Below are positions 1 through 5,977 of a stretch of 10,114 bases of DNA, piece by piece. Numbering within the stretch: the stretch's first letter is position 1; the number at the start of each line of letters is the position of its first letter. This stretch comes from Romboutsia_C sp015668195 (GTDB lineage: Bacteria; Bacillota; Clostridia; Peptostreptococcales; Peptostreptococcaceae): positions 1 to 10,114 of the forward strand of contig NZ_JADPFC010000017.1 of assembly GCF_015668195.1 (NCBI RefSeq), in the 5' to 3' direction. Under the pieces are notes generated by a model that saw nothing but the letters and a program-made list of their open reading frames with translations, was not told the DNA's origin and did no database searches. The position numbers were made by a program, and so were the translations under genes.

Positions 1-62
1 AAGCTCTTTAGCGCTGATGGTACTTGGAGGGCGACCTCCTGGGAGAGTAAGACGTAGCCACG
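1..62 (+). rRNA. rrf: 5S ribosomal RNA, 3' part (cut by window start)
   Basis: The first 60 or so bases read as the 3' half of a bacterial 5S rRNA. They start at the conserved AAGCTCTTTAGCGCTGATGG stretch and continue through the helix IV hairpin (GGAGG at 26-30, loop GCGA, CCTCC at 35-39) and the GGGAGAGTAAGACG stretch of loop E and helix V. The last bases (GTAGCCACGT) should be the 3' strand of helix I, but its 5' partner is outside the window, so the exact 3' end is uncertain by a few bases. A T-run follows from about 68. This is the tail of an upstream rRNA operon. Confidence 0.93.
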
Positions 63-80
63 TAATCTTTTTTTATTTTT
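63..80 (+). terminator. T-rich tract after 5S rRNA, possible rRNA operon terminator
   Basis: Immediately after the 5S sequence comes a run of seven T (68-74), one A, and five more T (76-80). No separate hairpin is visible. Helix I of 5S itself, whose 5' strand is not in the window, could serve as the stem. The call rests on position and the T-run only. Confidence 0.4.
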
Positions 81-146
81 ATATAAAATTTTTAAGAATA
101 TCATATCTAAATAATCTATAAAAAAATTGCAAATCAAAAAAATATG

Positions 147-175
147 TTGTAAAAAAAAATTTGATAAACTACAAT
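147..175 (+). promoter_or_regulatory. Predicted sigma-A promoter for the phosphorylase gene
   Basis: TTGTAA (147-152, 4 of 6 matches to the -35 consensus) and TACAAT (170-175, 5 of 6 matches to the -10 consensus) are separated by exactly 17 bp. Transcription would begin near 182, leaving a leader of about 90 nt before the gene. The background is very AT-rich, so chance matches are common; the ideal spacing and the operator-like site just downstream raise confidence. Confidence 0.55.
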
Positions 176-199
176 TACCTTGAGGTGAAAATTTAATTA

Positions 200-233
200 A
201 TTTTGGAAACGATTCCGATGATATTTCCAAAAT
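200..233 (+). promoter_or_regulatory. Operator-like inverted repeats in the glgP leader
   Basis: Two overlapping symmetric elements are present. GGAAACGATTCC (205-216) is a 12-bp near-palindrome centred on CG with one mismatched pair, the form expected of LacI/GalR-family sites. ATTTTGGAAA (200-209) and TTTCCAAAAT (224-233) form a perfect 10-bp inverted repeat with a 14-nt gap. The 12-mer shares 9 of 12 bases with the perfect palindrome upstream of the binding-protein gene. It lies about 25-35 bp after the predicted transcription start, so a bound repressor would act as a block. The likely ligand is the LacI-family protein at 7525-8559; this is inferred. Confidence 0.55.
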
Positions 234-272
234 ACTTAATAAAATATTTATTAAATCAAAGGGGGATTGTAG

Positions 273-2531
273 GTGGATTTATCAGAAAGCCTAAAATTAA
301 AAACTAATAAAGACATATCTGATTGTTCAAATGAGGAAATTTATTTTGCATTATTAGAATTAGTGCAAGAGCTTAGTGAAAAAAAGGTAATCAAAAATCA
401 AGGTAAAAAGAAATTATATTATATATCAGCAGAATTCTTAATAGGAAAATTATTATCTAATAATTTGATAAATTTAGGTATATACGATCGAGTAGAAGAA
501 ATATTATCACAACATGGAAAAAACATATCTGAAATAGAGGAGATAGAGCCTGAACCATCTTTAGGAAATGGTGGTCTTGGCAGATTATCAGCATGTTTTC
601 TAGATTCTATAGCAACTTTGGGAATTCCAGGAGATGGTATTGGTTTAAACTATCATTTTGGTTTATTTAAACAACTATTTAATAATAACCTACAAATAGA
701 AGAAAAAAATGAATGGATTGATAAGATTGGATGGTTGAAAAAAACTGATACAACTTATGATATTAATTTTGGTGGGTTTACTTTAAAATCTACACTTTAT
801 GATATTAATGTTACAGGATATAATAATCAAACTAATAAACTTCATTTATTTGATATAGAAACAATTGATGAAAGTATAGTGAAAGATGGTATAGATTTTG
901 ATAAAGACAATATTGAAAAAAACCTTACTTTATTCTTATATCCTGATGATAGTGATGAAAAAGGTCGTCTTCTTCGAATTTATCAACAATACTTTATGGT
1001 AAGTAATGGTGCTAGATATATATTAGATGAGTGCATAGCAAAAGGAAGCAATTTACATGACTTAGATGAGTATGCAGTAATACAGATAAATGATACTCAT
1101 CCAACTTTGGTTATACCAGAGCTTATATATTTGTTAGTTGAAAGAGGAATAGAGCTAGATGAGGCTATAAAAATTGTAACTAAAACATGTGCATATACTA
1201 ACCACACAATTTTAGCTGAAGCTCTAGAAAAATGGCCGATAGAATATTTAGAAAAGGTTGTTCCACAACTTATACCTATAATAAAGGAATTAGATGATAG
1301 AGTTAGAGCAAATTATGAAGATGAATCTGTCTACATCATAGATAAAAATGACAATGTAAATATGGCTCATATAGATATACACTATGGTTTTAGTGTAAAT
1401 GGAGTAGCATCGCTTCATACTAATATATTAAAAAACAATGAATTAAATAATTTTTATAAAATTTATCCTGAAAAGTTTAACAATAAAACAAATGGAATAA
1501 CATTTAGAAGATGGCTTATTCATTGTAATCCACTATTAACAGAGTTAATAGAAGAATTAATAGGAGATGAATTTAAAACTGATGCAGAAAAATTGAAAGA
1601 CTTAATAAAATATATAGATAATGAAAAAGTACTTCAAAGGTTATTAGATATAAAATATACTAATAAAGTTGAATTAAAAAATTATCTTAAAAAAACTCAA
1701 AATATAGATATAGATGAAAATTCTATTTTTGATATACAAATAAAAAGACTACATGAATATAAAAGGCAACAAATGAATGCATTATATGTAATTTATAAGT
1801 ATTTACAAATCAAACAAGGAAATACACCAAAAACTCCTATAACAGTTATATTTGGAGCAAAAGCTGCACCAGCATATACTATTGCAAAAGATATAATACA
1901 TTTAATATTATGTTTGCAAGAACTTGTAAATAATGATGAAGAAGTTAGTAAATATTTAAAAGTTGTAATGGTTGAAAATTACAATGTTACTATAGCAGGA
2001 AAACTAATACCAGCATGTGATATATCAGAACAGATTTCATTAGCTTCAAAGGAAGCAAGTGGAACTGGTAATATGAAGTTTATGTTAAATGGAGCGTTAA
2101 CGCTGGGTACAGAAGATGGAGCTAATGTAGAAATACATGAACTTGTTGGAGATGATAATATATTTATCTTTGGGGAGAAGAGTGATAATGTAATTAAACA
2201 CTATGAAAATGGAGATTATGATCCTCTCGATTTTTATATAAAGAATGAAAACATAAAAGAAGCAGTAGATTTTATTGTCGGCGAAGAGTTAATGAACATT
2301 GGATGTGAAGAAAATCTTATCAGGCTATATAAAGAAATAATAAGAAAAGATTGGTTTATGGCTTTATTAGATTTTAATGAGTATTGTAAAAAGAAAGAAG
2401 AAGTTTTTAAAGAATATGAAGATAGAAATAAGTGGGCAAAAAAAATGCTAGTTAATATAAGTAAAGCAGGTTATTTTTCTTCAGATAGAACTATAAATCA
2501 GTATAATAAAGATATTTGGAAATTACAATAG
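273..2531 (+). CDS. glgP: Glycogen/maltodextrin phosphorylase (GT35, PLP-dependent)
   Basis: This 752-residue protein is an alpha-glucan phosphorylase, a cytoplasmic enzyme that removes terminal glucose from alpha-1,4-glucans using phosphate and releases glucose-1-phosphate. Family signatures occur in order: SLGNGGLGRLSACFLDS (96-112), INDTHPTLVIPEL (272-284), TNHTILAEALEKWP (309-322), NNKTNGITFRRWL (403-415), IKRLHEYKRQQMN (490-502) and EASGTGNMKFMLNGALTLGT (594-613). Lys602 in that last motif should carry the pyridoxal phosphate. It is somewhat shorter than E. coli MalP or GlgP (roughly 800). The start is a GTG: AAAGGGGG at 258-265 sits 7 nt upstream, and the upstream in-frame TTG at 267 is followed at once by a stop. 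No glycogen-synthesis genes (glgA, glgB, glgC) are nearby, while malQ and a sugar transporter are, so a maltodextrin role is more likely than glycogen storage; this is inferred from context. Confidence 0.96.
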   Translation: MDLSESLKLKTNKDISDCSNEEIYFALLELVQELSEKKVIKNQGKKKLYYISAEFLIGKLLSNNLINLGIYDRVEEILSQHGKNISEIEEIEPEPSLGNGGLGRLSACFLDSIATLGIPGDGIGLNYHFGLFKQLFNNNLQIEEKNEWIDKIGWLKKTDTTYDINFGGFTLKSTLYDINVTGYNNQTNKLHLFDIETIDESIVKDGIDFDKDNIEKNLTLFLYPDDSDEKGRLLRIYQQYFMVSNGARYILDECIAKGSNLHDLDEYAVIQINDTHPTLVIPELIYLLVERGIELDEAIKIVTKTCAYTNHTILAEALEKWPIEYLEKVVPQLIPIIKELDDRVRANYEDESVYIIDKNDNVNMAHIDIHYGFSVNGVASLHTNILKNNELNNFYKIYPEKFNNKTNGITFRRWLIHCNPLLTELIEELIGDEFKTDAEKLKDLIKYIDNEKVLQRLLDIKYTNKVELKNYLKKTQNIDIDENSIFDIQIKRLHEYKRQQMNALYVIYKYLQIKQGNTPKTPITVIFGAKAAPAYTIAKDIIHLILCLQELVNNDEEVSKYLKVVMVENYNVTIAGKLIPACDISEQISLASKEASGTGNMKFMLNGALTLGTEDGANVEIHELVGDDNIFIFGEKSDNVIKHYENGDYDPLDFYIKNENIKEAVDFIVGEELMNIGCEENLIRLYKEIIRKDWFMALLDFNEYCKKKEEVFKEYEDRNKWAKKMLVNISKAGYFSSDRTINQYNKDIWKLQ

Positions 2532-2598
2532 AAAAAGGCAATTATGAACCAGTATATGATTGCTAAAAATAAAGGACAAAGTATAAAAGAATAATTTC
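2532..2598 (+). other. Spacer after glgP with no clear terminator
   Basis: No stem followed by a T-run is seen on the + strand, so transcription from glgP may run into the transporter genes. A weak 8-bp hairpin (2538-2545 with 2556-2563, 10-nt loop, one G-U pair) is followed by A-rich rather than T-rich sequence. A 16-codon reading frame (ATG 2544 to TAA 2592-2594) has an AAAAAGG-type ribosome site just upstream, but it is too short to support as a gene. Confidence 0.4.
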
Positions 2599-2627
2599 TT
2601 GATTTTGAGAATTCTAAATGATAATAT
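2599..2627 (+). promoter_or_regulatory. Predicted sigma-A promoter for the transporter genes
   Basis: TTGATT (2599-2604) and TAATAT (2622-2627) are separated by 17 bp, each matching consensus at 4 of 6 positions. An overlapping GATAAT (2620-2625) is a better -10 by sequence but would leave only 15 bp. Transcription would start near 2634, about 90 nt before the binding-protein gene, the same leader length as predicted for glgP. The operator at 2667-2678 lies just downstream. Confidence 0.5.
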
Positions 2628-2650
2628 TTAATTAAGGAGGAGGGAAAGCG

Positions 2651-2683
2651 ATACCAATAACGTTTCGGTAACGTTACCAATAA
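2651..2683 (+). promoter_or_regulatory. LacI-family operator with perfect palindrome GGTAACGTTACC
   Basis: GGTAACGTTACC (2667-2678) is a perfect 12-bp palindrome with the central CG typical of LacI/GalR-family operators, where the hinge helix inserts into the minor groove. A second AACGTT core occurs at 2659-2664, 11 bp (about one helical turn) upstream of the AACGTT in the palindrome (2670-2675). TACCAATAA occurs twice in direct orientation (2652-2660 and 2675-2683), suggesting a partly duplicated site. It lies about 33-44 bp after the predicted transcription start. The probable binder is the regulator at 7525-8559; a CcpA-like protein is the main alternative. Confidence 0.72.
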
Positions 2684-2723
2684 GACTTCAAAGGGGTATA
2701 AATTAAAATAAGGGGGATTTATT

Positions 2724-4070
2724 ATGATTAAATTGAAAAAGTTTGTAACAATTGCTTTATCTGCAGTTTTAACAACAGTAGCATTAACAGGATGCTCTTC
2801 ATCTTCTGATGATAGTGCAGCTAAGGAAGATGGTAAGGGTTCAGTATATTATCTAAATTTTAAGCCAGAATCAGAAGAGCAATGGAAAAAGATTGCTGAG
2901 GATTATGAAAAAGAAACTGGTGTAAAAGTAAAAGTAGTTACAGCTGCAAGTGGTACTTATGAACAAACATTAAAATCAGAAATAGCTAAAAAAGATGCTC
3001 CTACATTATTCCAAATAAATGGTCCAGTAGGTTATGAATCATGGAAAGAGTATTGTGCCGATTTAAAAGATACAAAGCTTTACAGTAGTTTATTAAATCA
3101 AGATATGGCTATAAAAAGTGGGGATGGGGTGTATGGTATACCTTATGTTGAAGAAGGATATGGTATAATATACAACCAAGCAATAATGGATAAATACTTT
3201 GCATTAGATGGTGCAAAAGCTAAATCAATAGATGAAATAAATAATTTTGCAAAATTAAAAGAAGTTTCAGAAGATATGCAATCTAAAAAAGATCAATTAG
3301 GAATAGATGGAGTATTTGCTTCTACATCATTATCTCCTGGTGAAGACTGGAGATGGCAAACTCATTTAGCAAATCTTCCTATTTATTATGAATACAAAGA
3401 TAAGGGAGTATCTAACTTAGACAAAATAGATTTTACTTATTCAGATAACTTTAAAAATATATTTGACCTATACATAAACAACTCAACTTGTGAACCTGCA
3501 TTATTAGGTAGCAAAACAGTTTCAGACTCAATGGCTGAATTTGCACTTGGAAAAGCTGCAATGGTTCAAAATGGTAACTGGGGATGGAGCCAAATAGCAG
3601 AGGTTGAAGGAAATACTGTTAAAGCAGAAGATGTTAAATTCATGCCTATATATACAGGTGTTGAAGGCGAAGAAAAACAAGGCATTTGTATAGGAACAGA
3701 AAACTTCTTCTCTATAAATAGTAAAGCTTCAGAAGCTGATCAAAAAGCATCAATTGAATTTGTTGAGTGGTTATTTACTTCAGATACAGGTAAAAATCAT
3801 GTAACAAATGAATTAGGTTTTATAGCTCCATTTAATACTTTCAAAGACTCTGAAACACCTCAAGATCCACTAGCTAAAGAAGTCTTAAGATACTTAGGAA
3901 ATAAAGATTTATACAATGTAGATTGGAACTTTACTTCTTTCCCTAGTCAAACATTTAAAGATGATTTTGGTGCAGCATTACTTGAATATTGCAATGGTAA
4001 CATGAAGTGGGAAGATGTTAAGAAATTAGTAGTTGAAGAATGGGCAAGTGAAAAAGAAGCATCTAAATAA
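2724..4070 (+). CDS. malE: Sugar ABC transporter substrate-binding lipoprotein (MalE-like)
   Basis: This 448-residue protein is a family 1 extracellular solute-binding protein of a CUT1-type importer. A short lysine-rich start (MIKLKK) and a hydrophobic stretch lead to the lipobox ALTGC, so Cys24 should be lipid-modified and anchor the mature protein on the outer face of the membrane. A Ser/Asp-rich linker (25-40) follows. The mature part has familiar family elements: a strand then helix at the N-lobe (SVYYLNFKPESEEQWKKIAE, then YEKETGVKVKVV), a Tyr/Gly-rich hinge-region segment (GVYGIPYVEEGYGIIYNQ) and aromatic residues likely to stack on sugar (DWRWQ, NWGWSQ). Ribosome site AAGGGGG is 7 nt upstream. 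Malto-oligosaccharides are inferred from the adjacent malQ and phosphorylase; the N-lobe does not read like classical E. coli MalE, so another alpha-glucoside is possible. Confidence 0.9.
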   Translation: MIKLKKFVTIALSAVLTTVALTGCSSSSDDSAAKEDGKGSVYYLNFKPESEEQWKKIAEDYEKETGVKVKVVTAASGTYEQTLKSEIAKKDAPTLFQINGPVGYESWKEYCADLKDTKLYSSLLNQDMAIKSGDGVYGIPYVEEGYGIIYNQAIMDKYFALDGAKAKSIDEINNFAKLKEVSEDMQSKKDQLGIDGVFASTSLSPGEDWRWQTHLANLPIYYEYKDKGVSNLDKIDFTYSDNFKNIFDLYINNSTCEPALLGSKTVSDSMAEFALGKAAMVQNGNWGWSQIAEVEGNTVKAEDVKFMPIYTGVEGEEKQGICIGTENFFSINSKASEADQKASIEFVEWLFTSDTGKNHVTNELGFIAPFNTFKDSETPQDPLAKEVLRYLGNKDLYNVDWNFTSFPSQTFKDDFGAALLEYCNGNMKWEDVKKLVVEEWASEKEASK

Positions 4071-4096
4071 ATTTTGAATTAATTTGATTTATAAAT

Positions 4097-4199
4097 GAAA
4101 AGGCTTAGCCATAGATAAAAGTATAATACCGTTGATATAATTTAAGGTAAATCTTAGTTATTTAATGAGAGAAATGCTTTTTATGGTTTAAGCTTTTTC
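4097..4199 (+). promoter_or_regulatory. Long intercistronic RNA hairpin between malE and malF
   Basis: Bases 4097-4112 (GAAAAGGCTTAGCCAT) pair with 4183-4199 (ATGGTTTAAGCTTTTTC) over 16 base pairs, including two G-U pairs and one bulged T (4187). Inside, 4117-4124 (AAAAGTAT) pairs with 4174-4181 (ATGCTTTT), 8 bp with one G-U. The 3' arm runs into TTTTTCTTT (4194-4202), so the inner GC-containing part of the stem followed by the T-rich tract resembles a leaky intrinsic terminator. Such structures after a binding-protein gene commonly keep its mRNA in excess over the permease mRNA, through partial termination or protection from 3' decay; that role is inferred. Confidence 0.55.
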
Positions 4200-4241
4200 T
4201 TTAAACTAAACGGTTATAAGATGTTTAAAACTATTGATACT

Positions 4242-4248
4242 AAGGGGG
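4242..4248 (+). promoter_or_regulatory. Ribosome binding site fixing the malF start at 4254
   Basis: AAGGGGG lies 5 nt before ATG 4254. The in-frame ATG at 4221 has no purine-rich site in front of it. The same AAGGGGG core precedes the glgP and binding-protein genes, which supports this choice. Confidence 0.8.
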
Positions 4249-4253
4249 ACACT

Positions 4254-5099
4254 ATGCAAAAAGCACTAAAAAAATACTTTCCAATATTCTTGATTCCAAC
4301 TTTGATTGCATTTTCTATTGCATTTATCATTCCTTTTATAACAGGATTATATTTATCTTTTTGTGAGTTTACTACAATAAGTGATGCAACATTTGTGGGA
4401 ATAGAAAATTATAAAAAGGCTTTTTCAGCAGGTCAAGGATTTGTCGAGGCTTTTGGATTTACTACGATATTTACAATTATATCTATCATAACAGTTAACA
4501 TACTTGCATTTACTCTTGCTTATTTTTTAACAAAAAAGATAAGAGGGACAAACTTTTTCAGAACTGTATTTTTCATGCCAAACTTAATAGGTGGGATAGT
4601 TCTTGGGTATACTTGGCAGTCTATGATAAATTCATTTTTAGCTAATTATGGAACGACTCTTGTTGCTAATCAAAAGTATGGATTTATAGGATTGATTATA
4701 CTTATGAATTGGCAAATGATAGGATATATGATGATTATTTATATAGCTGGGCTTCAAAGTGTACCTAATGAATTAATAGAATCAGCAAAAATTGATGGAG
4801 CAACAAAATGGCAAACACTAAAAAATGTAACTATACCAATGGTAATGCCATCTATTACAATTTGTACTTTTTTAACTTTATCAAATAGCTTTAAGTTATT
4901 TGACCAAAACTTAGCATTAACTAATGGAGCTCCAATGCATAAAACAGAAATGTTAGCTCTTAACATAGTTAATACATTCTATGGAAGAAATAATTATGAG
5001 GGTGTTGGTCAGGCTAAGGCAGTTATATTCTTTGTTATAGTAGCCGTAATAGCTCTTTCTCAATTATACTTCACTAGAAAGAAGGAGGTTGAACAGTAA
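4254..5099 (+). CDS. malF: Sugar ABC transporter permease (MalF-like)
   Basis: This is one of two integral membrane subunits of a CUT1 sugar importer, 281 residues from ATG 4254. About six membrane segments are visible: near 9-36, 70-92, 104-122, 143-166, 200-215 and 256-273. The cytoplasmic EAA loop that contacts the ATPase is at 173-199 (ELIESAKIDGATKWQTLKNV, then TIPMVMP), with the expected Gly at 182. It is much shorter than E. coli MalF (514 residues) and lacks the large periplasmic P2 domain, as is usual for Gram-positive transporters with lipoprotein receptors. A start at ATG 4221 would add 11 polar residues but lacks a ribosome site. It ends in TAA overlapping the next gene's ATG by one base, so the two permeases are translationally coupled. 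Confidence 0.93.
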   Translation: MQKALKKYFPIFLIPTLIAFSIAFIIPFITGLYLSFCEFTTISDATFVGIENYKKAFSAGQGFVEAFGFTTIFTIISIITVNILAFTLAYFLTKKIRGTNFFRTVFFMPNLIGGIVLGYTWQSMINSFLANYGTTLVANQKYGFIGLIILMNWQMIGYMMIIYIAGLQSVPNELIESAKIDGATKWQTLKNVTIPMVMPSITICTFLTLSNSFKLFDQNLALTNGAPMHKTEMLALNIVNTFYGRNNYEGVGQAKAVIFFVIVAVIALSQLYFTRKKEVEQ

Positions 5100-5953
5100 T
5101 GCAAAACACAATGGCTAGAAAAAAGAATGTAGGAAATAATATAGTATTTATCATACTTTGCGCATTAGTCGTAGTATTTTTAGCACCGATTATATTTATA
5201 GTTGTAAATTCATTTAAGGGAAAATTCTTTATAAGTGATAACCCTTTTTCTTTACCTACGGCAGAAACATTTGTAGGTATAACAAATTATATTAATGGTT
5301 TACAGAAAACAGGGTTCTTAAGTGCTATTGGATGGTCGTTTTTTATTACAATAATGTCAGTAGTAGTAATACTACTTTTTACTTCTATGACGGCATATTA
5401 CATTACAAGAGTAAAGAGTAAATTTACAAGTGTGTTGTATTATTTATTTGTATTCTCTATGATAGTACCTTTTCAAATGGTAATGTTCCCAATGGTAAAA
5501 TTATCTGATACCTTACACCTAGCAAATCCATTAGGTATGGTAGCTTTATACTTAGGATTTGGGTCAGGATTATCGATATTTATGTTTAGTGGTTTTATAA
5601 AATCAATTCCACTAGAAATAGAAGAAGCAGCTATGATAGATGGATGCAATCCTTTACAAACATATTTTTATATAGTACTTCCTATTTTAAAACCAACTGC
5701 AATCACTGTTGCCATATTAAATGCGATGTGGATATGGAATGACTACTTACTACCTTATTTAGTTATAGGGTTATCTACAAAATACAAAACTATACCAGTA
5801 GTAATTCAAATGTTAGTAGGCTCAAATGGAAATAGAGATATGGGCGCAATGATGGCGATGTTAGTATTAGCAATCATTCCTATTATAATTTTCTATTTAA
5901 TATGTCAAAAGCACATAATAGAAGGTGTAGTTGCTGGTGCTGTCAAGGGATAA
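5099..5953 (+). CDS. malG: Sugar ABC transporter permease (MalG-like)
   Basis: This 284-residue protein is the second membrane subunit of the importer. Hydrophobic segments lie near 14-37, 75-100, 111-132, 144-166, 199-220 and 250-270, giving six membrane spans. The EAA loop is at 173-199 (EIEEAAMIDGCNPLQTYFYI, then VLPILKP), with Gly182 at the conserved position, and the WIWNDYLLP segment (211-219) is a common mark of MalG/MsmG/LacG-type subunits. AAGGAGG (5082-5088), within the end of malF, serves as its ribosome site, 10 nt before the ATG; a second ATG at 5111 is possible but farther away. No gene for the ATPase component follows, so a shared MsmX/MalK-type ATPase from elsewhere is presumed. 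Confidence 0.94.
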   Translation: MQNTMARKKNVGNNIVFIILCALVVVFLAPIIFIVVNSFKGKFFISDNPFSLPTAETFVGITNYINGLQKTGFLSAIGWSFFITIMSVVVILLFTSMTAYYITRVKSKFTSVLYYLFVFSMIVPFQMVMFPMVKLSDTLHLANPLGMVALYLGFGSGLSIFMFSGFIKSIPLEIEEAAMIDGCNPLQTYFYIVLPILKPTAITVAILNAMWIWNDYLLPYLVIGLSTKYKTIPVVIQMLVGSNGNRDMGAMMAMLVLAIIPIIIFYLICQKHIIEGVVAGAVKG

Positions 5954-5977
5954 CATAAGGGGTAGAGGAGAGATATT

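Noticed and set aside
2538..2563. Hairpin after glgP as an intrinsic terminator
   Set aside because: The stem is weak (one G-U pair, 10-nt loop) and the + strand continues with A-rich rather than T-rich sequence.
2544..2594. 16-codon reading frame after glgP with an AAAAAGG site in front
   Set aside because: Too short and without any repeat of codons or stem arrangement suggestive of a leader-peptide attenuator; it lies upstream of the predicted transporter promoter.
2498..2680. 60-codon reading frame on the - strand over the glgP end and transporter leader
   Set aside because: It covers the predicted promoter and operator, has no family likeness, and starts within the operator palindrome.
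4097..4199. Miniature inverted-repeat transposable element
   Set aside because: The arms are imperfect and no target-site duplication is visible in the flanks; an mRNA structure explains it better.
4207..4216. TAAACGGTTA as a third operator
   Set aside because: It has the central CG but lacks the outer GG and CC, and its symmetry is broken next to the centre.
4221..4253. Upstream ATG giving an 11-residue longer first permease
   Set aside because: No ribosome site precedes it, whereas AAGGGGG sits 5 nt before ATG 4254, and the extension is polar and unlike the N-terminus of such permeases.
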